Of a DNA stretch of 34,732 nt, positions 1 to 7,131 are shown in pieces. Made by a program: the position numbers and the translations under genes. The DNA lies in assembly GCA_001917665.1 (NCBI GenBank), contig MNEL01000009.1, positions 1 through 34,732 of the forward strand, read 5' to 3'. The first letter of the stretch is position 1; the number at the start of each line of letters is the position of its first letter. The notes under the pieces are model-generated. The model saw only the letters and a program-made list of their open reading frames with translations, ran no database searches and was not told where the DNA came from. Source of the DNA: Gemmatimonadetes bacterium 13_1_40CM_69_22 (GTDB lineage Bacteria > Gemmatimonadota > Gemmatimonadetes > Gemmatimonadales > GWC2-71-9).

Positions 1-972
1 GTCTACGTGCCGAACAGCAAGGACGGCAGCGTGAGCGTGATCGATCCGCTGACCTACCGTGTGCTACGCACCTTCGCCACGGGCGCGCTGCCCCAGCACG
101 TGGTCCCCTCGTACGACCTCGCGACGCTGTGGGTGGCGAACAATCTGGGGAACACCCTCACGCCGATCGACCCGGCGACCGGCCGCGAAGGGACGAGCGT
201 TGCGGTCGCCGACCCGTACAACCTGTACTTCACGCCGGACGGCCGGTGGGCGATCGTGGTGGCCGAGCGGCTCAGGCGGCTCGACTTCCGCGACGCGCAC
301 ACGATGGCCCTGGTCGAGTCGGTGCCGGTCGAGTGCAAGGGCGTGGACCACATGGAGTTCACCGCCGACGGGCGGTACGCGCTCGCGACCTGCGAGTTCT
401 CGGGCGAGGTGCTGAAGCTCGACGTCGCCGCGCGCCGGGTGGTCGGCTATCTGACGCTCGACCCCGCCGGCCTGGGCGCCCACGCGATGCCCCAGGACAT
501 CCGCGCGTCGCCGGACGGGCGGGTGTTCTACGTCGCCGACATGATGGCGAACGGCGTCTACCTCGTGGACCCCGAGGCGTTCCGGCGCATCGGGTTCATC
601 GCCACCGGGAAGGGCACGCACGGCATTTACCCCAGCCGGAACGGTCGCCGCATGTACATCAGCAACCGCGGCTGGAATACGACCGCGGGCGGCCGCCACG
701 GGCCGGGGAGCATCACGGTGCTCGACCCCGCGACGGAGCGGATCGTCGCCACCTGGCCCGTGCCGGGCGGTGGGAGCCCCGACATGGGAAACGTGAGCGC
801 CGACGGGCGGGAGCTGTGGCTCTCGGGGCGCTACGACGACGAAGTGTACGTGTTCGACGCCGAAACCGGCCGGCTCACGCATCGCATCCCGGTCGGTCGC
901 GAGCCGCACGGGCTGTGCGTGTGGCCGCAGCCGGGACGCTATTCGCTGGGACACACGGGGAACATGAGGTAA
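1..972 (+). CDS. YncE-like beta-propeller protein, 5' partial
   Basis: The frame is open from base 1, so the start, including any signal peptide, lies outside the window; 323 codons remain. The visible protein is a string of propeller blades of the YncE/40-residue type: repeated 'VSVIDP', 'LTPIDPATG', 'VYLVDPE', 'ITVLDPATERIVATWPV' and 'VYVFDAETGRLTHRIPVG' strands, each preceded by a 'SPDGR' or 'SADGR' turn. The C-terminus ends in GHTGNMR, which I recall as a conserved ending in YncE-family proteins. Such proteins are usually secreted and of unknown ligand; no catalytic residues are visible. The next gene starts about 78 bp downstream after a repeat array. The family call is good, the function is open. 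Confidence 0.85.
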   Translation, partial: VYVPNSKDGSVSVIDPLTYRVLRTFATGALPQHVVPSYDLATLWVANNLGNTLTPIDPATGREGTSVAVADPYNLYFTPDGRWAIVVAERLRRLDFRDAHTMALVESVPVECKGVDHMEFTADGRYALATCEFSGEVLKLDVAARRVVGYLTLDPAGLGAHAMPQDIRASPDGRVFYVADMMANGVYLVDPEAFRRIGFIATGKGTHGIYPSRNGRRMYISNRGWNTTAGGRHGPGSITVLDPATERIVATWPVPGGGSPDMGNVSADGRELWLSGRYDDEVYVFDAETGRLTHRIPVGREPHGLCVWPQPGRYSLGHTGNMR

Positions 973-979
973 GACAAGG

Positions 980-1058
980 ACGTCGCGCAAACGGCGTCAC
1001 GCAAGAGCGTCACGCAACAACGTTAAGCAGAGGCGTCGCGGAGAGACGTGTGAATCGC
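980..1058 (+). repeat. degenerate 13-bp tandem repeat array (RCGTCACGCARAG)
   Basis: Units can be laid out at 980-993 (14 bp), 994-1006, 1007-1019, 1020-1032, 1033-1045 and the start of another at 1046. The best units read GCGTCACGCAAGA and GCGTCACGCAACA; others keep the CGT at the start and the purine tail. The array fills the gap between the propeller gene and the dehydrogenase, and the last full unit supplies the GGAGAG Shine-Dalgarno sequence (1040-1045) of the dehydrogenase. The same unit recurs at 29428-29507 and 29931-29997. Confidence 0.6.
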
Positions 1059-1823
1059 ATCCAGGGAAAGCTGATGCTCATCACCGGCGCGAGCTCGGGG
1101 ATAGGCGAAGCGTGCGCGCGCAGATTCGCCGCCGACGGCGCCAACCTCGCGCTCTGGGCGCGCCGCTCCGACCGGCTCGAGCGGCTGGCCGCCGACCTGC
1201 GCCGCGGCCATCAAGCCTCGGTGCTGCTCGCGGCGGTGGACGTGCGCGATCGGGCCGCGGTGAACGGGGCCGCCACCGAGCTGATCGCGGGCGGGTACGT
1301 CCCGGATGTCCTCATCAACAACGCCGGTCTGGCGAGCGGGATGTCCAAGGTTTACGAGGGCGACCCCGAGGACTGGGATCGCATGATCGACACGAACCTG
1401 AAGGGGCTCCTCAACGTGACGCGCGCCATCCTGCCGCACATGGTGGCGCGGCGCCGCGGCCACGTGGTGAACATCGGCAGCACGGCGGCACACATGACGT
1501 ATCCGATGGGGAACGTGTATAACGCCACGAAGTTCGGCGTGCGCGCGCTCAGCGAAGGGATGAACCTCGATGTGGCGGGCACGCCGATTCGCGTCTCGAG
1601 CATCGATCCGGGGTTCGTGGAGACCGAGTTCTCCGAGGTCCGCTTCCACGGCGACACGCAGCGCGCGAAGGCGGTGTACCAGGGTTTCCAGCCCCTCACG
1701 GCCGACGACATAGCGGACGCGATCGCGTACGTCGTCAACCTGCCTGAGCACGTCAACATCCTCGACCTGATCATCGTGCCGACGGCGCAGCGAAACGTCT
1801 ATGTGGTGGACCGGGAGCAGTGA
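1050..1823 (+). CDS. ydfG: NADP-dependent short-chain dehydrogenase, YdfG family
   Basis: This 257-residue classical short-chain dehydrogenase likely oxidises or reduces small hydroxy acids such as L-allo-threonine, serine, 3-hydroxypropionate or malonic semialdehyde, as known for YdfG. It has the nucleotide-binding TGASSGIG at residues 12-19, NNAG at 90-93 and the catalytic triad S144, Y157 and K161 (YNATK). The segment after the active site, with 'DPGFVETEFSEVRFHGD' followed by an 'LTADDIADAI' helix and 'LPEHVNI', is the YdfG signature. I chose the GTG at 1050 because GGAGAG sits at 1040-1045 and the Rossmann fold begins right after it; the frame continues upstream only through the repeat array. 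It converges with the next minus-strand gene with 3 bp between stops. Family assignment is firm, substrate is inferred. Confidence 0.85.
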   Translation: MNRIQGKLMLITGASSGIGEACARRFAADGANLALWARRSDRLERLAADLRRGHQASVLLAAVDVRDRAAVNGAATELIAGGYVPDVLINNAGLASGMSKVYEGDPEDWDRMIDTNLKGLLNVTRAILPHMVARRRGHVVNIGSTAAHMTYPMGNVYNATKFGVRALSEGMNLDVAGTPIRVSSIDPGFVETEFSEVRFHGDTQRAKAVYQGFQPLTADDIADAIAYVVNLPEHVNILDLIIVPTAQRNVYVVDREQ

Positions 1824-1826
1824 CTA

Positions 1827-3401
1827 CTAAACCGCCAGCGCTCGCGCGAACTCGCCCGCCGTTTGAAACCGCTCAACGGGGCTGGTTGCGAGCGCCTTGA
1901 GGAGCGCCGCGTCGACCGCGGCGGATACGTCCGGGCGGAGGCGTCGAATCCCCGGCGGGGACGCGGTGACGCGTTGCGCGAGCACCGTCTCCGCGTCGCG
2001 CCCGGTGAACGGCGGCGCGCCCGCGAGCATCTCGAACACGACGCACGCCAGGGTGTAGATGTCGCTGCGGCCGTCGAGATCGGGAGCGCACATCGCTTGC
2101 TCCGGGCTCATGTAGGCCGGCGTCCCCATCCGCAGGCCCTCGGCGGTCACCCTTTCCTGGCGCGCGACGTGCAGCGCGCGCACGATCCCAAACCCGGCCA
2201 CCACGGCCTGCCCGGCGTCGAGCAGGACGTTCTCGGGCTTCACGTTGCGGTGCAGCACGTCGTGGCGGTGCGCGTAGTCGAGCGCGTCGGCTGCCTCGCG
2301 GCCGATCTGCAGCGCTTCCTGCACCGGCAGACGCTGCTCGCGCTCGAGTCGCGCCCGCAGCGATCCTCCCTCGATGTAGGGAGCGACATAGTAGAAGAAG
2401 CCGTCCGCGTCGCCCGAATCGTACAGCGGCAGGATGTGGGGGTGGCGCAGCTGCGCTACGAGCCGGATCTGGCGCAGGAACCGCTCGGCCGCGACCGCTG
2501 AGCTGAGCTCGGGATGGAGCACCTTCAGGACGACCGCGCGGTTGTGCTTCAAGTCCCGCGCGAGGTAGACGGTGGTGGTGCCGCCGCGGCCCAGCTCCCG
2601 TTCGATCGTGTAGTGCGGGGCGAGTGCTGCGCTGACCTGCCGGATGCGCGACCCGGCTGCCGCTCGGGGCACACCGCCCGTCGTCTGCGCACGCAGCTCG
2701 GCTACGGTGGCGGCGAACGCCTCGTCAGGCGAGGCGCCGAGCTCGGTGCGGAGGAGGTCTTCGTGGGTTCGGGCGTACCGCAGCGCGCCTGCCCGATCTC
2801 CCGCAGCCGTCAGCGCCTTCACAAGGCCCAGGGCGTACCGCGAATTGAGTGGATCGAGCGCCGTGAGGCGACGGCACCACTCTACTGCCGCGGGATGGTC
2901 GCGGCGCGCCGTGGCGGCGGTCGCGAGGGCTTCGCAGGCGCGGCCGAGGCACTGGGCGAGGCGTGCGCGCTCGGCATCCGTCCAGCGCTCGAACTCCGGC
3001 GCACCAGACAGGAAGAAACCATCGAGAAACGGACCGTGGTACAGCGCGACCGCCCGCTCCAGCTCGCCTTGCGCGAGGGCCGCTTCGAACTCCTGGACGT
3101 CGGTCGACACGACCTGCGGGTTCAGCCTGAGCTCGTTGGATCCGAGGAACAGCTCCTGCGCGTGGAGGTCGCGGCGCAGCGCGTACAGCGTTTGCGTCAG
3201 GAGATGTCGCGCCTTCTCCTGACTGCTTTCGGGCCAGAGGCAGGCGAGCAGCTTGTCGCGGCTCACACCGCGCTCACTGGCTGCCGCGAGGAGGGCCAGC
3301 AGGGCGAGGGGTCGTCGCTGCGCCGCCGCTCCCGGCCCCGGCGGGGGATTCCCCTCGACCGCGAGTCCCCCCAAGGTCCGCAACCGCAGCGCGCTCGCCA
3401 T
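1827..3401 (-). CDS. BTAD regulator fused to a catalytically degenerate protein kinase domain
   Basis: The protein has 524 residues. Residues 1-240 form a SARP-like N-terminal winged-helix region ('LRLRTLGGLAVEG', 'LLACLWPESSQEKARHLLTQTLYALRRDL') plus a bacterial transcriptional activation domain of TPR-like helices. Residues 264-524 are a Ser/Thr kinase fold with a glycine loop (GRGGTTTVYLA, 271-281), Lys293, and an intact GTPAYMSPEQ activation-segment end. Three core residues are changed: the alpha-C Glu is Gln311, the HRD Asp is Asn386 (HRN) and the DFG Asp is Gly403 (GFG). The codons are unambiguous (CAG, AAC, GGG). It is therefore probably a pseudokinase used for binding or signalling. 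I chose ATG at 3401; the GTG at 3419 lacks a ribosome-binding site and overlaps the direct repeats. No membrane segment is seen. Confidence 0.85.
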   Translation of the reverse strand: MASALRLRTLGGLAVEGNPPPGPGAAAQRRPLALLALLAAASERGVSRDKLLACLWPESSQEKARHLLTQTLYALRRDLHAQELFLGSNELRLNPQVVSTDVQEFEAALAQGELERAVALYHGPFLDGFFLSGAPEFERWTDAERARLAQCLGRACEALATAATARRDHPAAVEWCRRLTALDPLNSRYALGLVKALTAAGDRAGALRYARTHEDLLRTELGASPDEAFAATVAELRAQTTGGVPRAAAGSRIRQVSAALAPHYTIERELGRGGTTTVYLARDLKHNRAVVLKVLHPELSSAVAAERFLRQIRLVAQLRHPHILPLYDSGDADGFFYYVAPYIEGGSLRARLEREQRLPVQEALQIGREAADALDYAHRHDVLHRNVKPENVLLDAGQAVVAGFGIVRALHVARQERVTAEGLRMGTPAYMSPEQAMCAPDLDGRSDIYTLACVVFEMLAGAPPFTGRDAETVLAQRVTASPPGIRRLRPDVSAAVDAALLKALATSPVERFQTAGEFARALAV

Positions 3402-3410
3402 TTGAGACCT

Positions 3411-3444
3411 GTCTGACACCGGTCTGACGGGTCGGTCTTATACT
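3411..3444 (+). promoter_or_regulatory. candidate promoter with two GTCTGAC direct repeats and a -10 box
   Basis: GTCTGAC occurs at 3411-3417 and again at 3422-3428, exactly 11 bp apart, one helical turn. A good -10 box, TATACT, lies at 3439-3444 ahead of the plus-strand gene at 3519. SARP/BTAD regulators are known to bind heptamer direct repeats with 11-bp periodicity just upstream of the -10 box, and a BTAD gene starts at 3401 on the other strand. The core GTCnGAC is symmetric, so binding could serve both directions. Autoregulation or control of 3519-4474 by the BTAD protein is inference. Confidence 0.45.
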
Positions 3445-3518
3445 AGGCCCGTGTTACAGGGGGAGCAAGCGCAGACCCGCCCTCCTCGCAGCGTCCACGA
3501 CTACAGCAGGAGGTTTCC

Positions 3519-4049
3519 ATGGCCCGCCTCACGGTTCCTCGGATTCAGGTCGCCGCATTCGGAGGGCTCGCCGCCTTGCTGCTGACGTCGTCTGCCGCGA
3601 CGCAAGGCACGAACGCCGCGCCGGCGCGCGACGCCGCCGTTGGCTCGGTGTGTGCCGCTGGCGCGCATGGCTTGGACTTGAGCTACGCCAGCCAGTTTGC
3701 CGGTGTGAGTCAGGACGACCACACGAGCAACGTCTGGAACGGACAGGTCACCGGCCCGGGGGGTGGTGCCTTGGTCGTCACACTGGAGCCGCTCGGCAGC
3801 TTGATGGAGACGGCGCGGCCAGTGTGGGAGGTCAAGACGCGCTGGATCGTGTCGCCGGTGGCGCCGGGCGAAGGCCCACTCGTGGCTGAGCTGTATGGAA
3901 CGGTCAACTGGAAGAGCGGCGTGCTGCGGCTCGCGGGCGTCGTCACCCACGGGTGCTTGAAAGGATACGAGGCCGTGGCGAGCGGTCGGTTCGCCAATCT
4001 GGACAGCGAAGGGACGCTGCTGATCCGTCCCGCGATCGCGCTGCGGTAG
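3519..4049 (+). CDS. small secreted protein of unknown function
   Basis: This 176-residue protein has a clear signal peptide: positive start (MARLTVPR), hydrophobic core around residues 12-24, and a likely cleavage near 'SSAATQG'. The mature part looks all-beta, with two cysteines ('GSVCAAG' and 'THGCLKG') that could form a disulfide, and a C-terminal stretch 'SGRFANLDSEGTLLIRPA' typical of small beta-barrels. I do not recognise the family. A strong AGGAGG at 3508-3513 fixes the ATG at 3519. It lies 20 bp upstream of the cupredoxin gene, so the two probably form an operon and act in the periplasm or outside the cell. Confidence 0.75.
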   Translation: MARLTVPRIQVAAFGGLAALLLTSSAATQGTNAAPARDAAVGSVCAAGAHGLDLSYASQFAGVSQDDHTSNVWNGQVTGPGGGALVVTLEPLGSLMETARPVWEVKTRWIVSPVAPGEGPLVAELYGTVNWKSGVLRLAGVVTHGCLKGYEAVASGRFANLDSEGTLLIRPAIALR

Positions 4050-4069
4050 CGCGGGCACCGGAGGGGGAT

Positions 4070-4474
4070 GTGGCGCGCTCGACCCGTTGGATCATCACGA
4101 TCCTTGGCTTGATCGGCTCGCCGGCGGGCGCGCAATCGGCGCCCCCGGCGAGTCCCCGCGTGATCGTCGTCCGCATGGTGGAGCGCCTGCCGTACGGGAT
4201 CGCTTTCGATCCAATCCGGGTGACGGCTCAGCTCGGCGATACCGTGCGGTTCGTGCAACTCGGAGGGATGCCTCACAACGTGGAGTTCCGAAGCGTTCCC
4301 ACCGCGGCCGATCTGGGCCCGCAGCGCCTCGGACCGACGCTCGTTTCCGTCGGGCAGACATACGACGTAGTGATCGACGGTCGCTTCCCGCCCGGGAAGT
4401 ACGTTTACGTCTGCACTCCCCACGAGGTGCTTGGCATGGCCGGGATCATCTACGTCGCGGCGATCTTCCGCTGA
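4070..4474 (+). CDS. secreted plastocyanin-like cupredoxin
   Basis: This 134-residue type 1 copper protein probably carries electrons in the periplasm. A signal peptide covers about residues 1-22 (ends AGAQ). The copper ligands are visible as His69 (PHNVEF) and Cys115, His118 and Met123, with the C-x2-H-x4-M spacing of plastocyanin. The frame is open back to 3953, but GTG at 4070 is preceded by GGAGGGGGA and starts the signal peptide, whereas the upstream part overlaps the previous gene. Its redox partner is not evident in the window. It follows the unknown secreted gene by 20 bp, suggesting joint expression from the promoter near 3440. Confidence 0.82.
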   Translation: MARSTRWIITILGLIGSPAGAQSAPPASPRVIVVRMVERLPYGIAFDPIRVTAQLGDTVRFVQLGGMPHNVEFRSVPTAADLGPQRLGPTLVSVGQTYDVVIDGRFPPGKYVYVCTPHEVLGMAGIIYVAAIFR

Positions 4475-4475
4475 T

Positions 4476-4589
4476 CGTGGCTTGACACCCGCCGGCCCGA
4501 GGGTGGCCAGGAAGTATCTGCGCGACCTTCGCTTCGCGGTGGTGGGCGACAGCAGGAAGATCGATCGGGCGCTGTTTACGTCGATGTGA
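4476..4589 (+). pseudogene. remnant of the C-terminus of an M16-type zinc peptidase
   Basis: Directly after the cupredoxin stop, one plus-strand frame reads LTPAGPRVARKYLRDLRFAVVGDSRKID-type sequence and ends at TGA 4587-4589. The order 'T-P-A..VARKYL...(L/F)xxVVVGD..KI' is the usual C-terminal end of M16 (pitrilysin-like) peptidases. There is no start codon with a ribosome site and nothing of the catalytic HxxEH domain, so this would be a fossil about 35 codons long. It overlaps the 3' end of the minus-strand nitronate monooxygenase by 14 bp. The match is by eye to family memory only. Confidence 0.5.
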
Positions 4590-5562
4590 GGGCCGCGGCC
4601 GCGAAGCGCCGCACGATCTCGCCGGCGGGCTCGATACTCGTGATTCCGGCGACGCTCTTGCCGGCCTGCCAGTAGTCCTTGGACGACGCGCCGTCGAACA
4701 GGCTGCGCTTGAGCCGCCACGCCGAATTGAGCGCGTACAGGGTGCGCATGAAGTGTTTGGTCCGGCGTCCGCGCAACAGCCAGCGTGCGAGGGGCCCCGC
4801 CCGGGTGCCGACGCGCTCGACGTAGGGCGTGCGGATCACCGCGAGCGGGACGCCGGTGACGCGCTCGGTGAGCACGATGTCCTCCTCGTCCGCCTGCACG
4901 ATGGCGCGTTTGTATTCGGGGTGGGCGGTGCATTCGGGCGTCGCGATGAAGCGCGTGCCGAGCTGGGCGCCGGCGTAACCCAGTCGCAGCGCCGCCACGA
5001 ACCCCGCCGCGTCGCCGATCCCTCCGGCGCACACCAGCGGGACGCCCAGGTCGCCCAGCTCCTCGACGAGCTGCGCGGCGCTGCGCGGACCTGCATGACC
5101 GCCGGCGCGACTGTTCACGGCGATGAGCCCGCGCACACCCGCCTCCAGGCCCTTCATCGCCCATTTGCGCTCGGTGACATCGTGGTAGACGAGGCCGGCG
5201 ACCTGGCGCACCCGCTCCACGACCCAGCGCGGCTTGCCAAGCGAGGTGATGAAGAAGCGGACGCCCTCCTCCAACGCGACATCCACCCAGCGTTTCATGC
5301 GATCGAGGTACAGCTGCGACGACTGCTCGATGAGCACGTTCATGCCGATCGGCTTGTCGGTGAGGCGACGGATCAGCCGGAACCCTTCGCGCAGGTCGTG
5401 ACCGTGGACATAGATCATTGAGAGGGGCTGCACGATGCCGATGCCGCCGGCGGCCGATACGGCGGCGACCAGCTCCGGGTTGGAACACGGGTACATGGCG
5501 CCGGCGATGAGCGGCACCGCGACGCCCGCGTCGCGGGAGAGCACGGTGTCGAGCGGGGTCAC
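4576..5562 (-). CDS. nitronate monooxygenase / 2-nitropropane dioxygenase family FMN protein
   Basis: This 328-residue TIM-barrel flavoprotein belongs to the family that oxidises nitronates and related carbanions with FMN and oxygen. It starts with 'PLIAGAMYPCSNPELVAAVSAAGGIGIV', has 'SRAGGHAG' at about 152-158 (the glycine-rich segment with the His of this family), 'CAGGIGDAAG' at 178-187 and the phosphate-binding 'GTRFIATPE' at 202-210. The start GTG at 5562 overlaps the stop of the upstream DUF4442 gene as GTGA, so translation is coupled. The frame is open much further upstream, but that part reads as antisense of other genes. In some actinobacterial and related clusters such proteins act in lipid metabolism, so the nitronate substrate is not certain. 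Confidence 0.85.
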   Translation of the reverse strand: MTPLDTVLSRDAGVAVPLIAGAMYPCSNPELVAAVSAAGGIGIVQPLSMIYVHGHDLREGFRLIRRLTDKPIGMNVLIEQSSQLYLDRMKRWVDVALEEGVRFFITSLGKPRWVVERVRQVAGLVYHDVTERKWAMKGLEAGVRGLIAVNSRAGGHAGPRSAAQLVEELGDLGVPLVCAGGIGDAAGFVAALRLGYAGAQLGTRFIATPECTAHPEYKRAIVQADEEDIVLTERVTGVPLAVIRTPYVERVGTRAGPLARWLLRGRRTKHFMRTLYALNSAWRLKRSLFDGASSKDYWQAGKSVAGITSIEPAGEIVRRFAAAALTST

Positions 5563-6047
5563 GGCGCGGGCGCCGGGCCGAGGCGCCAGCGTACCGTCGC
5601 CCGCGCGACCACGTCGCCACTGGCGTCGGACACGACCGTCTCGAAGTCGTGCTCGGCGTCGACCGACGTGTCGGGGAGGGGGCAGCGCGCTTCGGCGGTG
5701 AGGAGACCGCGCGCCTTCTTGAAGTAGGCGATGGAGAGCCTGACGGGAATGCCGCGGACGTTGGGCGGCAGACCGGTGAGCAGGGCGAGCCCGCTCGTCA
5801 CCTCGGCGAGGTTCGCGAGCGCCACGGCGTGGACGGAATTCAGGTGATTGCGCACGCTGCGCCGATCGGCGATCTGGATCTTCGCGTGCCCGCCACCGAG
5901 CTCGATGACGCGGGGGCGGATGGTGCCGGTATAGGGAACCATCCGGCCGAGCAGCCAGCTGAACACGCGCTTGCCGCCCGGAAGCGGGGAGAGCCGGGCC
6001 CACAGGGCGCGTAAGCGTGCGCCGGGGGCCGCCGGGGGTGTGGCCAT
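5559..6047 (-). CDS. DUF4442 hotdog-fold protein
   Basis: This 162-residue protein has the DUF4442 layout related to PaaI-type thioesterases: 'RMVPYTGTIRPRVIELGGGHAKIQIADRRSVRNHLNSVHAVALANLAEVTSGLALL'. The conserved 'N-x-x-x-S-V-H-A-V-A-L-A-N-L-A-E' helix is the hotdog central helix. Later strands 'ARGLLTAEARCPLPD' and 'DVVARATVRWRLGP' complete the fold. It may bind or hydrolyse acyl thioesters, but many DUF4442 members lack proven activity. It is the first gene of a two-gene minus-strand unit, sharing GTGA with the nitronate monooxygenase start. No strong ribosome site is visible before ATG 6047. It diverges from the aldo/keto reductase gene across 97 bp. Confidence 0.8.
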   Translation of the reverse strand: MATPPAAPGARLRALWARLSPLPGGKRVFSWLLGRMVPYTGTIRPRVIELGGGHAKIQIADRRSVRNHLNSVHAVALANLAEVTSGLALLTGLPPNVRGIPVRLSIAYFKKARGLLTAEARCPLPDTSVDAEHDFETVVSDASGDVVARATVRWRLGPAPAP

Positions 6048-6144
6048 GGAGCATCAATTCTAGTAGGCGGCCCCCGGGAACATCACCCCGGCCGGTGTGG
6101 TTGCAGCAGGCTGGATGTCCGTGAACGCACAAGGAGTCGCCACA

Positions 6145-7131
6145 ATGGAGCAACGCACGCTTGGCAGGCAGGGCCTCGTCGTTTCCGCGCTCGGCCTGGG
6201 CTGCATGGGGATGTCGGAGTTCTACGCCGGTCGGAACGACGCCGAATCCGTCGCCACGATTCACCGGGCCCTCGATCTGGGGATTACCTTCCTGGACACG
6301 GCCGATATGTACGGCCCGTTCACGAACGAAAAACTCGTCGGCCGCGCCATCGCGGGCCGGCGCGGCGAGGTGACGCTGGCCACGAAGTTCGGCAATGTGC
6401 GCGGCCCGGATGGTAGCTTCGGGGGCGTGAACGGCCGGCCGGAGTACGTGCGAGCCGCCTGCGACGCTTCGCTCGAACGGCTGGGCGTCGACACCATCGA
6501 CCTGTACTACCAGCACCGCGTCGACCGCGGCGTGCCCATCGAGGACACGGTGGGCGCCATGGCCGAGCTGGTGCAGGAGGGCAAGGTGCGGTACCTCGGC
6601 CTCTCCGAAGCGTCACCCGCGACCATTCGTCGTGCCCACCAGGTGCACCCGATCAGCGCGCTCCAGACTGAGTACTCGCTCTGGAGTCGCGACCCCGAGG
6701 CCGACATCCTGCCCACGTGCCGGGAGTTGGGCATCGGGTTCGTCGGCTACAGCCCGCTCGGACGGGGGTTCCTCACGGGTCGCTTCCGGCGAGTCGACGA
6801 CCTCCCCTCGGACGATTGGCGGCGCAACAATCCGCGGTTCCAGCAGGAGAACTTCGAGAAGAATCTCGAGCTAGTGCAGCGAATCGAGGCGATCGCTCGG
6901 GAGAAGGGATACACGCCCGCGCAGCTCGCGCTCGCCTGGCTGCTCGCTCGGGGGAACGACATCGTGCCGATCCCGGGGACGAAGCAGCGTGCCCGGCTCG
7001 AGGAGAACGTGCGCGCGCTCGCCATCCGCGTCCAGCCGGACGAGCTGCAGCGCCTCGACACGGTGGTGCCGCAGGGGGCTGCGGCCGGAGACCGCTACAC
7101 GGAAGCAGGGATGCGGGCAGTGAACATCTAG
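6145..7131 (+). CDS. aldo/keto reductase
   Basis: This 328-residue NADPH-dependent aldo/keto reductase reduces aldehydes or ketones; its substrate cannot be read from sequence. The catalytic tetrad is intact: Asp51 and Tyr56 (LDTADMYG), Lys81 (ATKFG) and His124 (YYQHR). The NADP-binding end '[20 protein letters not shown]' is present near residue 275. It is closest in style to the AKR13/YakC group ('[12 protein letters not shown]'). AAGGAG at 6131-6136 selects ATG 6145; the open frame to 6097 has no better site. The stop overlaps the convergent S9 peptidase stop in a CTAG shared by both strands, so no terminator fits between them. Confidence 0.92.
   Translation: MEQRTLGRQGLVVSALGLGCMGMSEFYAGRNDAESVATIHRALDLGITFLDTADMYGPFTNEKLVGRAIAGRRGEVTLATKFGNVRGPDGSFGGVNGRPEYVRAACDASLERLGVDTIDLYYQHRVDRGVPIEDTVGAMAELVQEGKVRYLGLSEASPATIRRAHQVHPISALQTEYSLWSRDPEADILPTCRELGIGFVGYSPLGRGFLTGRFRRVDDLPSDDWRRNNPRFQQENFEKNLELVQRIEAIAREKGYTPAQLALAWLLARGNDIVPIPGTKQRARLEENVRALAIRVQPDELQRLDTVVPQGAAAGDRYTEAGMRAVNI

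Noticed and set aside
980-1058. CRISPR array
   Set aside because: The units are 13 bp, degenerate and without spacers; no cas genes are present.
3710-5620. 636-codon minus-strand frame
   Set aside because: It crosses the cupredoxin, the small secreted gene and the nitronate monooxygenase in the wrong frame and shows no recognisable domain.
5563-6516. Upstream extension of the nitronate monooxygenase frame, over 300 codons
   Set aside because: The extension reads antisense or alternate-frame sequence of the DUF4442 and aldo/keto reductase genes; family homology begins at the GTG 5562 start.
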